This document shows, in pieces, positions 8,997 through 17,902 of a stretch of DNA of 64,000 nt (positions are counted from its first letter, which is position 1; each line of letters opens with the position of its first letter). Source of the DNA: Ktedonobacteria bacterium brp13 (GTDB taxonomy: Bacteria > Chloroflexota > Ktedonobacteria > Ktedonobacterales > Ktedonobacteraceae); contig AP024096.1 of NCBI GenBank assembly GCA_015099395.1, forward strand, positions 1,860,001-1,924,000, given 5' to 3'. The notes below the pieces were generated by a model. The model did no database searches and was not told the DNA's origin. It was given only the letters and a program-made list of their open reading frames with translations. A program made the translations under genes and the position numbers.

Positions 8997-9653
8997 ATGT
9001 TTCACACACCACAAATAATCGCCTCCCCAACCCCAAAGGTTGACGGCAAAAGAATAGATAGGATAGTCACGACCGAAACATTGCCAATACTAATGCCTAA
9101 AAGTGGAAAGCAACACAGGAAAGTACTCTCGAAACGAGAAATAAGTTTTCGGCTGGTGATGGGAATGACAATACTGCTCTCGATTGGAGGAATGGTATGG
9201 ATACTAAATATGCAGGGAGTGCTGCGTGGACCCTGGGCAGCGATACTAAATGTAATCTGCACAGTCATAAGCGCAACGTTTGGCACATGGCAGTGGCACG
9301 CTCAGGCGTTCGCTGAAAATGGGGCAGAACGTAGCAGCGAGCGGAGTCCATCGGGAGCACTAGAACGGATACGACCGATGGGTATCAATACCCGCAAAGG
9401 TGCATTAATAATATACACCAGGAAGAAGTTACGAGGTCAGACGGTGTACCTGATGAGAGAATTTGATGCGACACATGCGCACTATTATGCAGCAGCGAAC
9501 GTAGTTGAACGAAAGGAAGGTAAGCAGACAGTGTTTGTCTGCGAATTTCCAGCGCTGGCCCCAGGGAATTACTCGTTATTGCAGGTGGTACAGAGTGGAA
9601 AAACGAATGTGACGGTTCATCGCAACCACGTTGCGATAGTAGATTGGCGTTAA
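8997..9653 (+). CDS. Membrane protein of unknown function, 218 aa
   Basis: A polar basic N-terminus (about 50 residues) is followed by two hydrophobic segments (around LVMGMTILLSIGGMVWIL and AAILNVICTVISATFGTW). A soluble C-terminal domain of about 90 residues follows, rich in beta strands (KGALIIYTRKK; FALAPGNY-like turn near APGNYSLLQVV). That last part looks like a small carboxypeptidase-regulatory or Ig-like fold, which is an inference. ATG 8997 follows GAGAGGGGA. The gene stops about 40 bases before the truncated IS1182 remnant. No family is recognised. Confidence 0.6.
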   Translation: MFHTPQIIASPTPKVDGKRIDRIVTTETLPILMPKSGKQHRKVLSKREISFRLVMGMTILLSIGGMVWILNMQGVLRGPWAAILNVICTVISATFGTWQWHAQAFAENGAERSSERSPSGALERIRPMGINTRKGALIIYTRKKLRGQTVYLMREFDATHAHYYAAANVVERKEGKQTVFVCEFPALAPGNYSLLQVVQSGKTNVTVHRNHVAIVDWR

Positions 9654-9699
9654 GTTCTACTATAGAGAGAGAGAAGCACTGGTTCAGCATGGTACTGGT

Positions 9700-10611
9700 A
9701 AATAACGCTTCTGTTTGTTGAAGCTGGCGAGCATGGTGCAAGACCTCAAATTCAGCTTGCGTGCGAACCGCCAAGATTCTGGGTGCGGTTGCTGAGCGGG
9801 TACAAAGGGAACGGGCTGGGCAATCACGGCAATCGTGCAATCCAAAACGAATAGCAATCTTGGGATGTCCATGCTGATCGGTACGCGGAGTCCACTTCAC
9901 ACTCTTTTTGCCTTGGGGACAGGTCGCCTGTTGCTGGTTCCAATCAATGGTAAATGATGCCAAATCATAGCCTTCTCCTGCTTTGGACTGCCATTGATTG
10001 TTTTGACTGACTGGTCCAACAACTTCGATCCCATGATGGTCACGACTCTGTAAGACAATTTCAGCATCCACATACCCTGCATCCAACAAATGCACGCTTG
10101 GTGAGAGACCCCGCTTGCTAAGGGCTTGATGAATGGCTTCCGTATTCTTCGATCCTGCGACTGTAGCGTTCAAACCATTCTTGAGGAACCCAACTGCGTA
10201 GCCAATCGGGAGAGGATTCGGCTGCTGGACCACCACCTCAAAAATCCGTTGTTCTGCGTCTCCTGCAAGCAGACGTGCACGAAAGTCCGTAAGAAGCGTA
10301 AAATCAAAGCCGGGATCAGTCAGTTCAAGCCCCAACAAATACTTCCAATCAATCCGTGCCCGCACCGCCTCAGCGGCTTGGCGATCCGAAAGGTCCTCGA
10401 TAAATTGGAGAATACAGACCAGCGCTAAACGCCATGGTGCTTCACCTGGCCTGCCTGTAGAAGAGAAGAGATCAGCAAACTCCTCATCAGCAAAAATCGT
10501 TCCCAGTGCTTCTCGCAAGCGTATATACCTATTCCCTTGACGAAACACCACCTGTGCGACACGAACGGTTTCTTCTGGAACTGGACCAATTGGTTCTCGA
10601 TGCAGTGACAT
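9700..10611 (-). pseudogene. IS1182-family transposase, internally deleted and 3'-truncated
   Basis: The minus strand starts with a normal IS1182 N-terminus (SLHREPIGPVPEETVRVAQ; STGRPGEAPWRLALVCILQF) and later shows the C-terminal half with HLLDAGYVDAE and the cysteine region (CRDCPARSLCTRS). The segment between about FRARLLAG and NPLPIGYAV has lost the part normally carrying the first catalytic aspartate. The 3' end stops matching near 9700, at QQTEA. The frame is open but the protein cannot be functional. Confidence 0.8.
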
Positions 10612-10726
10612 TGCTTTTCCCCTCTCTTCTCACTGACCCTCTCTTTTCTCAAGAGACAGTCCAGCTACTTTTTCTCTATCCTAATCGATGTTTTCTCCTT
10701 TGTCTAGAGGGTCTCAAGGGTTTCCC

Positions 10727-10850
10727 AACGGTATCAAAATCTGGGATGACTCATAAGAGCACTATCATGGTCACGCTTGAAATCTACTCGCATATCTATC
10801 TTGCCACCACTGCAAGAAGAGTCGATGCAGCCATCAAATGTTTGAGAGGT
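10727..10850 (+). pseudogene. Possible second tyrosine-recombinase C-terminal remnant
   Basis: The plus strand encodes THKSTIMVTLEIYSHIY followed by LATTARRVDAAIKCL. This resembles the end of phage-type integrases (H-x-S ... TL-x-x-YSH), but with one extra residue between the histidine and tyrosine. It overlaps the 3' end of the pabB-pabC gene in antisense, suggesting that a decayed integrase end replaced the native end of that gene. Moderate support only. Confidence 0.4.
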
Positions 10851-12734
10851 AACCAGATGGACCTGTCGCCAACCACGTATGGCGTTGCAGATATAGATTT
10901 CCTCTGCTTGTAAGAGATCCTGGGGATAGAGGACTGTCTCTCGCGCGATAGTACAGGTTTCAAGGATATGTTGACGGTATACACCATTGAGTAATCCTGA
11001 TTGGCGGGCAGGTGTTAATAATTCACCATTTTTCTTGATAAAGATATTATGAATGGCTCCTTCTGTGAGTTCCCCTTTCTCGTTGCAGAAGATGACATCT
11101 GCGTGACCTGTGGTTGTGGCGAAGCGAGTTGCTTTGTTATAGAGTTCACGCTCGGTGGTTTTGTGATAGTACATGCGGTTGTGCGGATCGGTGGCAAGAG
11201 TGCTCAGAATGATCAAGGGCGTCTGTGCTGGCTGCGTCTCAGCGAGGGGAACGACCTCTCCATCAAAGTGGCCTGTAGATTTGAGTAATACACGTACTTT
11301 GTATTGTTTACCGAACTGACAAGACTGGGCCAGTTGTGTGAGGATTTGCTGAAACTGCTCCTCATCGTATGGATAGCCGAAGTAGGTAGCGGATTCAGCC
11401 ATGCGGCGCTGATGCTTGTCTAGATGGTTGTATCCACTATCCCATAAGATTGATTCCAGGATGTCGAATTTGGGAGTTGTCGGCATCGTCATGAAGCGTG
11501 CCTTTACCATACATTCCTGATATTCTTCGTGCGGTTGGGAATCGTAAACAATACCACTGCCAACGCCCATCTCGCCCTGATCTCCTTGTAGCGTGATCGT
11601 TCGAATCGCAACATTAAAGACGGCATTCCCGAGATGATGTGAGCCTGGTTTAGAGGGCGCAAAATAGCCAATGGATCCAGTGTACACCCCCCGTAGAGAG
11701 GTTTCAAGTTCGTGAATGATTTGCATGGCTCTTATTTTAGGTGCACCGGTTATTGAACCGCACGGAAACAGATACTGAAGCAACGCGCTGTGCTGGACAG
11801 TATCCTGCAATGTTCCCTCTACTGTGGATGTCATTTGATGAAGTGTATCGTAGCGTTCAACGTTGAAGAGTTGAGGGACATGAACGGAACCGATCTGACA
11901 GGCTCGTCCGATATCATTTCTGAGCAGGTCTACAATCATAACATTCTCTGCCCGGTTCTTTGTATTATTCTGTAACCATGTTGCGATTGTTTGGTCTTCG
12001 TCCACGGTACGTCCACGAGGTGCCGTTCCCTTCATTGGACGAGTGATAATATTGCCGTCATGGATCCGAAAAAAAAGCTCGGGTGAAAGACTGATGATGT
12101 GTTGATTTTCTGTATGAAGGTACGCTCCATAGGAGACGTGCTGCCTCTGTCGCAATGTTGTGTATAAGGAGAGAGCGGAACCCTCAAAAGTAAACTGGTA
12201 GCGACCCGTGAAGTTGATCTGATAAACATCTCCTGAGCGGATATATTCTTTCACACGTTCAATTTTTTGTGTATATTCCTGTTCGTTTAGATTGAATCGG
12301 AGGTTGTGGATGTGGAAGGTGTCGGATGGAGTGGGGGCTGCAAGGGCTTGTAACGCGGTAAGGTGGGTGTCTGATGTGCACTGGAAAGTCCCGTGCATGT
12401 GGTCAAAAATGATGGGATGTTGATAGATACCGAACCAGGCCAGCGGATAGTCCGTACGCTGGTAGTTGGGTTGTCCAAGTTTTTCGATATGATATCCACA
12501 TTCGTAGGTGAAATAGCCAGCAACATAGTAACCCAGTTGCGTATATTGCTCTATTTTTTGCAAAAACGGTGAGAAATCGCCGATATGATGTAATTGTAAG
12601 ATCTCTATTGGATCTGTAAATAAATAACTATAAATATTTTCATGATCCTGGCGTATGCTCTCAAGGAGAACTGCATTTTTCTTAATATCTAGGACATGAA
12701 AATATTCTATAGGAAATGAAGTGTAGGTATGCAT
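10734..12734 (-). CDS. pabB-pabC: Aminodeoxychorismate synthase component I fused to aminodeoxychorismate lyase
   Basis: About 666 residues. Residues 1-440 are a chorismate-utilising PabB domain (SGDVYQINFTGRY; RPMKGTAPRGR; CGSITGAPK; GVGSGIVYDS). Residues 440-630 are a class IV aminotransferase-fold lyase domain (NEKGELTEGAIHNIFI; LLNGVYRQ; ICNAIRGWRQV). Together they make 4-aminobenzoate from chorismate for folate; a PabA glutaminase is not visible nearby. ATG 12734 has GAAGGAG upstream. After RGWRQV, where such proteins normally end, about 35 unrelated residues follow, encoded antisense to a probable integrase remnant. The active-site parts are intact, so function is likely retained. Confidence 0.9.
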   Translation of the reverse strand: MHTYTSFPIEYFHVLDIKKNAVLLESIRQDHENIYSYLFTDPIEILQLHHIGDFSPFLQKIEQYTQLGYYVAGYFTYECGYHIEKLGQPNYQRTDYPLAWFGIYQHPIIFDHMHGTFQCTSDTHLTALQALAAPTPSDTFHIHNLRFNLNEQEYTQKIERVKEYIRSGDVYQINFTGRYQFTFEGSALSLYTTLRQRQHVSYGAYLHTENQHIISLSPELFFRIHDGNIITRPMKGTAPRGRTVDEDQTIATWLQNNTKNRAENVMIVDLLRNDIGRACQIGSVHVPQLFNVERYDTLHQMTSTVEGTLQDTVQHSALLQYLFPCGSITGAPKIRAMQIIHELETSLRGVYTGSIGYFAPSKPGSHHLGNAVFNVAIRTITLQGDQGEMGVGSGIVYDSQPHEEYQECMVKARFMTMPTTPKFDILESILWDSGYNHLDKHQRRMAESATYFGYPYDEEQFQQILTQLAQSCQFGKQYKVRVLLKSTGHFDGEVVPLAETQPAQTPLIILSTLATDPHNRMYYHKTTERELYNKATRFATTTGHADVIFCNEKGELTEGAIHNIFIKKNGELLTPARQSGLLNGVYRQHILETCTIARETVLYPQDLLQAEEIYICNAIRGWRQVHLVTSQTFDGCIDSSCSGGKIDMRVDFKRDHDSALMSHPRF

Positions 12735-13101
12735 AATGTGTACTCCTTCTATCCCAGGGATATTTGGCATAATACATTATATAGAGGATATGAAAATTAC
12801 TAGTGTTTATTGGCTGCTTGATGATATCATCGTAAATGATGTTTGTCTTCATGCTTAGACTAAATCGGATAAGAATCCGCTCTAACGCCGCCTCAGAAGC
12901 GGGTTGAGTTGTCTCAGAAGTAAGCACCAATCGAGACTGCGGAATCCAGTGAAAATCGTCGATGGATACCTTCACCGTGGATAGATCCGGCTAGTTATCA
13001 AAAAAATGTGGCACGGTCGTAGCTCCTAGGGAAGGTGAGCGTATCCTTTTGTACAGCATACCAGTTCATGGGGGCACCGTGCAAGCCTTCGTTCATGAGA
13101 A
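12735..13101. other. Intergenic debris upstream of pabB-pabC
   Basis: No recognisable gene. The minus strand has a 97-codon open frame ending at 12682 and a short one near 13060 (MNWYAVQKDTLTFP), neither with a known match or a good ribosome site. This segment lies between pabB-pabC and a nested IS6-type remnant and probably contains gene fragments. Confidence 0.4.
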
Positions 13102-13665
13102 GGTTGTGTTGCAAAAACTATGAACAAAAAAATTGAACGTGAGCGACCCTCTTCAAATTTCTTAGGCAACCACTCCAAAGAGTTTGGCGGGTATTGTCAA
13201 CTTATGGAAAAGATGGAAGAGCTTTTCTAAAAAGAAGCTGAGGGAAAGAAAAGAAGCTGAGGAGTGGGCATAGACAGTACAGTGCTATGCCGTAGTTTTT
13301 CTCTCGGTTATCTCGTCCCACTTCTGAAAGCGCTCCTGCATGGAGAAAGACTTCATCCAAGTGCCATTTGTCGCCACAACGAGGGCGTCGCCGTCGCAAT
13401 TCGTTGGCGTACGTTTGCCCAAACTTCAAGCGCCACTGCCGCACTGTTTCATAGGTGACAACGATCCCACGCTGGGCCAGTAGCTCTTCTACATCACGAA
13501 AACTGAGCGAAAAGCGGAAGTACAGCCAGACAGCATGACTGATGATTTCCGGTGGGAAACGAAAGCCTTTGTACGTGGGGGCGATGATGTTTGTTTTCAT
13601 GAGGTTATTTTAGCACACTGTTTCGCTACGTCGTCAAGTTGACAATACCCTTTTTGCAACACAAC
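13102..13665. mobile_element. Nested IS-derived element with two sets of terminal repeats
   Basis: The outer ends are GGTTGTGTTGCAAAAA (13102) and its complement (ending 13665), the terminal type of several IS remnants in this window. Inside lies a second pair, GGGTATTGTCAACTT (13188) and AAGTTGACAATACCC (13636), bracketing a truncated IS6-family transposase. The first 75 bases also match, in opposite orientation, the right end of the element at 43296-43495. The structure reads as one insertion nested in an older one. Confidence 0.65.
13345..13600 (-). pseudogene. IS6-family transposase, N-terminal fragment
   Basis: Start ATG at 13600; about 85 residues match the IS6 N-terminus (PEIISHAVWLYFRFSLSFRD; ELLAQRGIVVTYETVRQW; KWHLDEVFL, with the first catalytic aspartate). 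After LDEVFL the sequence is unrelated and out of frame. A C-terminal fragment of the same family, with the same terminal sequence, lies at 53378-53695. Confidence 0.75.
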
Positions 13666-13738
13666 TCTCAAGATGGTGGTCAGGCGGCCCTGAGCGGAGC
13701 CGCTGCGCTATTTGCTCGTTTTTGACGAACGGCCCTGT

Positions 13739-13767
13739 TTGTCCTGAGATTAGAATGATTCTATAAT
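13739..13767 (+). promoter_or_regulatory. Candidate sigma-70 promoter for the CHAT unit
   Basis: TTGTCC, a 17-base spacer and TATAAT, ending about 50 bases before the TTG start of the unknown gene at 13819. Just upstream, 13670-13725 can encode a stretch like a protein C-terminus (AALSGAAALFARF then stop), possibly a gene remnant. Confidence 0.5.
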
Positions 13768-13818
13768 GAAATGATGTTATTCTGCAATTAATCACATCTT
13801 TAAACAGGAGGTGTCAAC

Positions 13819-14715
13819 TTGGCTGCGGAACCGAGGGAACTTACCGCCTATCTGAAAGAAGATGAAATAGATCTTCTTCAAGATAAACTCGATATTGCTA
13901 TTAAGAGATTGGCGTCGAAAACCTCTTTCAGAGGAAGGCAAGAGAGACAATGGGAAATTACCGATATTCCCGAACGAGCAGAGTTGGAGGCGAGGGCTCA
14001 AGAGGTTGTGAAAATCGCAAAAACTGGGGTAAGAATTGCCCCTTTCGTCGAATCGCGTCCTCTCGTTCCTCTCTTTAAGGCTGCAAAGATTGACTTACCA
14101 TCCATCGTGAGAATCGACCACGAACAGATGAGATATAATTTCTACTGCGTAGAATCAACCTTCAGCATTCTTCTGGCCCAAGACCAGTTTCCTCTCGTTG
14201 CAGAACTGGATATGTTGTTGATTGATGACGCAAAGAGTGCAGCACGATCTACCCGTCCACTGCGCCTTTTCCCTGATCGAAAAGATAAACACTTTTTCAC
14301 CGCGGATATCGAAGGCGAGATAGGTATTGATGCCCAGATGGCGATTGCAGTTCCAGAAATGAACATAGAACTCCCCTCTCTTCTCCAAACTCACGCAAAA
14401 TTGGCGGCGAATACGCAACTGAAAGCTAATTTTGTGGTCGGCCCGCTTACCTTCCCATTCCGCCGGGCAGCAATCGAGGTGGTAGGGGAAAGTGATCAAC
14501 AGATTTTCTGGCGTTATAACTTGCAATCTGAACTCACCGGCGTCAACCTGTTCAAATCCGTGCTTATTTTGAAAGTTCCACAGGAAGTCCATTCAGTAAG
14601 AATAGAAGCAACATTAAGTGTCGTTCCATGTAGTCATCGTTGGGTTTTCTTTAGGGATGTGCTACCCAAACTCTCCGACACCAAATTGTTAGTTGTGGAG
14701 TTGGCTTCCACCTAA
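13819..14715 (+). CDS. Unknown protein paired with a CHAT protease
   Basis: 298 residues, starting with TTG at 13819 behind a strong AGGAGGTG site. No signal peptide or membrane segment. The N-terminal 60 residues are charged and helical. The rest appears beta-rich (VRIAPFVESRPLVPLFKAA; ADIEGEIGIDAQMAIAVPEM; FWRYNLQSELTGVNLF). I recognise no family. Its stop is 15 bases before the CHAT gene, so the two are cotranscribed and probably act together, for example as substrate, inhibitor or sensor. That role is inferred from context only. Confidence 0.7.
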   Translation: MAAEPRELTAYLKEDEIDLLQDKLDIAIKRLASKTSFRGRQERQWEITDIPERAELEARAQEVVKIAKTGVRIAPFVESRPLVPLFKAAKIDLPSIVRIDHEQMRYNFYCVESTFSILLAQDQFPLVAELDMLLIDDAKSAARSTRPLRLFPDRKDKHFFTADIEGEIGIDAQMAIAVPEMNIELPSLLQTHAKLAANTQLKANFVVGPLTFPFRRAAIEVVGESDQQIFWRYNLQSELTGVNLFKSVLILKVPQEVHSVRIEATLSVVPCSHRWVFFRDVLPKLSDTKLLVVELAST

Positions 14716-14730
14716 TGGAGCGCAAAGAAC

Positions 14731-16731
14731 ATGAGCTACCTTGACTTCGAGATTGAAATTGGTCATGGCCAAGGGCGAGACTATCCGGTAACGGTCATCC
14801 ATTCAGCATCGGGAGAGGCACGCGAAACCATGCATTTCCCATTCGATAAGCTGGCTCTGGAAAAGCAACTTCTGGTCTTGGAGAATGCGCTGCTCCGCTC
14901 TGGGAGTAAGCGCAGGAAAACTCAGGTGCCAGAAGATTTGGCTGTACAAAACTTTGGACAGAGTTTGTTCAACGCGCTGTTTACAGGTGATGTGCGCAGT
15001 TGCTATGCAGTGAGCCGATCAGCAGCATTCAACCAGGACAAGGGAATACGCCTGAAACTCCGTATCCTTCCCCCGGAATTGGCAGCACTACCCTGGGAAT
15101 TTCTGTTTGATACAGGTCAAGCCGAGTACCTTTGCCTCTCCAGTAATACCCTTCTGATCCGCTACCTGGAATTACCTGATCCTCCCCGAGCATTGAAAAT
15201 ATCTCCTCCTCTCTCCATTCTCGTCATGACTGCCAGTCCGAAAGGTTTGGAGAAGCTAGATGTCGAACGCGAGAAGCAACGGCTGGAAAAAGCAACAGGA
15301 CAGCTTTGTGCAAATGGTCAAGTCAAGCTGACTTGGCTTCCCGCTTCTACGAAGCGGGATCTACAATGGGCCATGCGCCATGGACCGTGGCATATTTTTC
15401 ATTTCATCGGACATGGTGAATTTAATATGAGTGCCGACGAAGGGCAGCTTGATTTAGAGAATGAGAAAGGAGAATTAGACGCATTGCGAGCGACATATCT
15501 CGCACGCTTGCTTGCTGATCATCGCTCATTGCGCCTGGTTGTTCTCAACTCGTGTGAAGGAGCACGAGGTAGTGAGCACGATCTCTTCTCTAGCACTGCC
15601 ACCATGCTCGTAAGGCGAGGCATCCCCGCTGTGCTTGCAATGCAATACGAGATTACCGACCAAGCTGCCATTGAGTTCTCTCGTACCTTTTATGAAGCTC
15701 TCGCGGATGGTTTGCCTGTAGACGCTGCTGTCTGTGATGCGCGTAAATCTGTCAGTGTTGGCATCGAAAATACTATCGAATGGGGAACGCCCGTTTTGTA
15801 TCTCCGCTCACCTGATGGCGTGCTTTTTGATCTAGTTCAACAGAACTCTCTATTCGGCATATCCCAAAAACAGCTCGATCAGGTTGCCTCTCCAGCACAA
15901 GAAACGCAATCGGCTATGAAAGCATGTCCTTCTTGTGGTATCGTATTACCTCTAAAAGGGGGATTTTGTCCTAATTGTGGAAAAAGCGTGAGTGAAGGAT
16001 CTTATTCGTTCCACTCCTTAGAGGAAAATGCGCCTTCTCTTCCACCATCCGAGCTCACTGCTTGCAAAGAAAAAGAAGCTTCATCCTCCGTGCCCCCGTC
16101 CTCTACTGATGAGGCAAGCCTATTGGGACAGCGCCCGTCGCCGTTACTATTACCGTCACTGAACGCAGCGCAGGCTAAAACACCTCAGAAAATGCCAAGG
16201 ACTCTCGTTGCCCTGGTCATACTGCTCATCGGTCTTAGTGCAGTCTGGATTTTTGGGATTCGTCCGCTAGTTCATGGTATAGTTCAAGAAAGACTTGATA
16301 CAGCTATGACTAACGCGGTAAGTGGGATTCCCCAACAATCAAAATTCAGCAGCAAGTATCAGCTAAAAGAGGAGACCATTACCACACACCTCGCATCCAA
16401 TCTAGCACCAGAAAGTCCCATACAAAATCCGGTCGCGCATATTACGCCAAACAACGTTCGCCTGGATTTTCAAATCTACGGGCAAGATTGTGCCATCAGT
16501 GTCTTTCCGCGGGTTGACAACGCACGCCTTGTGGTAAGCAACGCGAACGTCGAGTGTATTGCTAGCCTTATCATGTCACCCGATGAGATGACTGCGCTTC
16601 TGAACAAGTATCTTCAGCAATACCTCCGGTATTCAGTGACCAATGTGCAACTCAACAATCACGAAATGGATCTACAGGGTCTCGCACCACTTGAACAGGG
16701 TCTCAGGCAAAAAAGTGGCTTGCCGATCTAG
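14731..16731 (+). CDS. CHAT-domain (caspase-like) protease with zinc ribbon and transmembrane anchor
   Basis: About 666 residues. Residues 85-365 form a CHAT domain with the catalytic His228 in FIGHGEF and Cys275 in VLNSCEGA, both present. Around residues 400-420 is a double CxxC zinc ribbon (CPSCG ... CPNCG), then a proline/serine-rich linker and one membrane helix near residue 490 (TLVALVILLIGLSAVWIFGI). A C-terminal domain of about 150 residues follows, likely outside the membrane. The protease would face the cytoplasm. CHAT proteases act in bacterial immunity and cell-death pathways; that role here is an inference. The gene ends against an IS6 remnant, but the last residues look native. 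Confidence 0.88.
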   Translation: MSYLDFEIEIGHGQGRDYPVTVIHSASGEARETMHFPFDKLALEKQLLVLENALLRSGSKRRKTQVPEDLAVQNFGQSLFNALFTGDVRSCYAVSRSAAFNQDKGIRLKLRILPPELAALPWEFLFDTGQAEYLCLSSNTLLIRYLELPDPPRALKISPPLSILVMTASPKGLEKLDVEREKQRLEKATGQLCANGQVKLTWLPASTKRDLQWAMRHGPWHIFHFIGHGEFNMSADEGQLDLENEKGELDALRATYLARLLADHRSLRLVVLNSCEGARGSEHDLFSSTATMLVRRGIPAVLAMQYEITDQAAIEFSRTFYEALADGLPVDAAVCDARKSVSVGIENTIEWGTPVLYLRSPDGVLFDLVQQNSLFGISQKQLDQVASPAQETQSAMKACPSCGIVLPLKGGFCPNCGKSVSEGSYSFHSLEENAPSLPPSELTACKEKEASSSVPPSSTDEASLLGQRPSPLLLPSLNAAQAKTPQKMPRTLVALVILLIGLSAVWIFGIRPLVHGIVQERLDTAMTNAVSGIPQQSKFSSKYQLKEETITTHLASNLAPESPIQNPVAHITPNNVRLDFQIYGQDCAISVFPRVDNARLVVSNANVECIASLIMSPDEMTALLNKYLQQYLRYSVTNVQLNNHEMDLQGLAPLEQGLRQKSGLPI

Positions 16732-16749
16732 ACTAAGATGGGGTACAAT

Positions 16750-17100
16750 GCGGAAAGAAGCCTTTTGAGAGGTTGGGCTGAAAAAGAAATCGAGCGTGTT
16801 TCCCTGGGAGTCAACTGCACGGGAGAGATACACCCATTGCTTTTTCACTTTGATGTATGTCTCATCAACCCGCCAGGAGTCCGACGTCATCTTCAACTGA
16901 GGGCGGCACCGCCGTTCAAGTTCAGACGCATAATGTTGAACCCATCGATAGATCGTCGTATGATCGACATGCAGTCCTCGCTCCACCATCATTTCCTCAA
17001 GATCACGGTAACTCAAAGAATAACGGAGATACCACCTCACACACAAGAGAATAATGTTGGATTGGAAGTGGCGCCATTTGAACGAATTCTGCTCTGCCAT
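16750..17100 (-). pseudogene. IS6-family transposase, N-terminal half
   Basis: Minus-strand start at 17100 encodes FKWRHFQSNIILLCVRWYLR, LSYRDLEEMMVERGL, TTIYRWVQHY and a VDETYIKV catalytic segment, typical of IS6/IS240 transposases. The match ends after NTLDFFFSPTSQ near 16760; the second aspartate and glutamate are lost. Its outer end (TTGCAACACAACC at 17153-17165) is preserved. Insertion or later deletion here removed the 5' part of a cupin gene. Confidence 0.8.
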
Positions 17101-17165
17101 AACGTCTCTCTTTCGCTCGTTTTCCTTTACTGTACCAGATCAGCTTTCTTTTTTGCAACACAACC

Positions 17166-17335
17166 CCTATGTCTACTCTGGTCGTCTCCATGTTGTCATG
17201 AAAGATGGGTCAGAAGACGACTTTGGGCCGAACGACATCATGATGTTGCCTCCCGGACACGATGCCTGGTCGGTCGGGGACGAACCTTGCGTCTTCATCG
17301 AATTCTCAGCCGGAGGAGATTATTACTCCCATTAA
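17166..17335 (+). pseudogene. Cupin-domain protein, 3' remnant
   Basis: Immediately right of the IS6 end, the plus strand encodes about 55 residues of a cupin barrel (YSGRLHVVMKDGSEDDFG, PNDIMMLPPGHDAWSVG, CVFIEFSAGGDY) up to a native-looking stop. No start codon remains. The end overlaps the convergent YtkA-like gene by 4 bases. The 5' half is not found elsewhere in the window. Confidence 0.65.
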
Positions 17336-17874
17336 ACAAAGTCATCCTTAAAATAGCTTCTCTTCAGGATGCGTCTATAGCGGTGTTGTCGCCAAATCCA
17401 GAAAACAACCAGACAGAGAGGGGATGCGCCGATCAGCCAACCAAGCCAGATGGGGATAGCGCCAGGTGCGGCAACGATGACGGCTACTTGCGTGGTATTG
17501 GTGCCCAGGGGACCGCTGAGGGTGATGACAAGATTCCAGGCTCCCCGAACGGGCATGTGGATGGTTCCTATTAGTATGCCGTTGCTGGCTGCGAGATCGA
17601 AGCGCAAGGGTGTCGCGTCGGTACCCAGACCCGGTTCCGCTGTCACCGTACCCTGCAAACGCAGGTGGCGATCATGCAAAACTACGGTGACCTCCAGTGG
17701 AGTATCGACGGTGGGTGGATTCTGGTCGAGGGTGAAGTCGATGATATACGGTCCGACCGCCAGAGTTTGGCTGCTGGCTGGCGTTGTTCCACTGGCCTTG
17801 AGGCTGCCTGTTGTCAGCACAAAAAGGGCGAGCAAGAGAGTGAAAGCACCTGCAAAACGCAAGACTCTGGGCAT
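17332..17874 (-). CDS. YtkA-like domain protein, secreted and membrane-anchored
   Basis: About 180 residues: N-terminal signal segment (LRFAGAFTLLLALFVLTTGS), an immunoglobulin-like YtkA/FixH-type domain (VGPYIIDFTLDQNPPTVDTP, VVLHDRHL, MPVRGAWNLVITL), then a C-terminal membrane helix (IWLGWLIGASPLCLVVFWIW) and a basic tail. ATG 17874 has CTGGAG upstream. It starts 28 bases after the membrane protein encoded upstream, forming a two-gene operon. Such domains are often linked to metal or copper handling, but no metal motif is visible. Confidence 0.7.
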   Translation of the reverse strand: MPRVLRFAGAFTLLLALFVLTTGSLKASGTTPASSQTLAVGPYIIDFTLDQNPPTVDTPLEVTVVLHDRHLRLQGTVTAEPGLGTDATPLRFDLAASNGILIGTIHMPVRGAWNLVITLSGPLGTNTTQVAVIVAAPGAIPIWLGWLIGASPLCLVVFWIWRQHRYRRILKRSYFKDDFV

Positions 17875-17902
17875 GATTTTTCTCCAGTTTCTCTTAATGG
17901 GT

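Noticed and set aside
12682..12975. 97-codon minus-strand open frame upstream of pabB-pabC
   Set aside because: Overlaps the pabB start region, no ribosome site, no recognised motif; probably debris.
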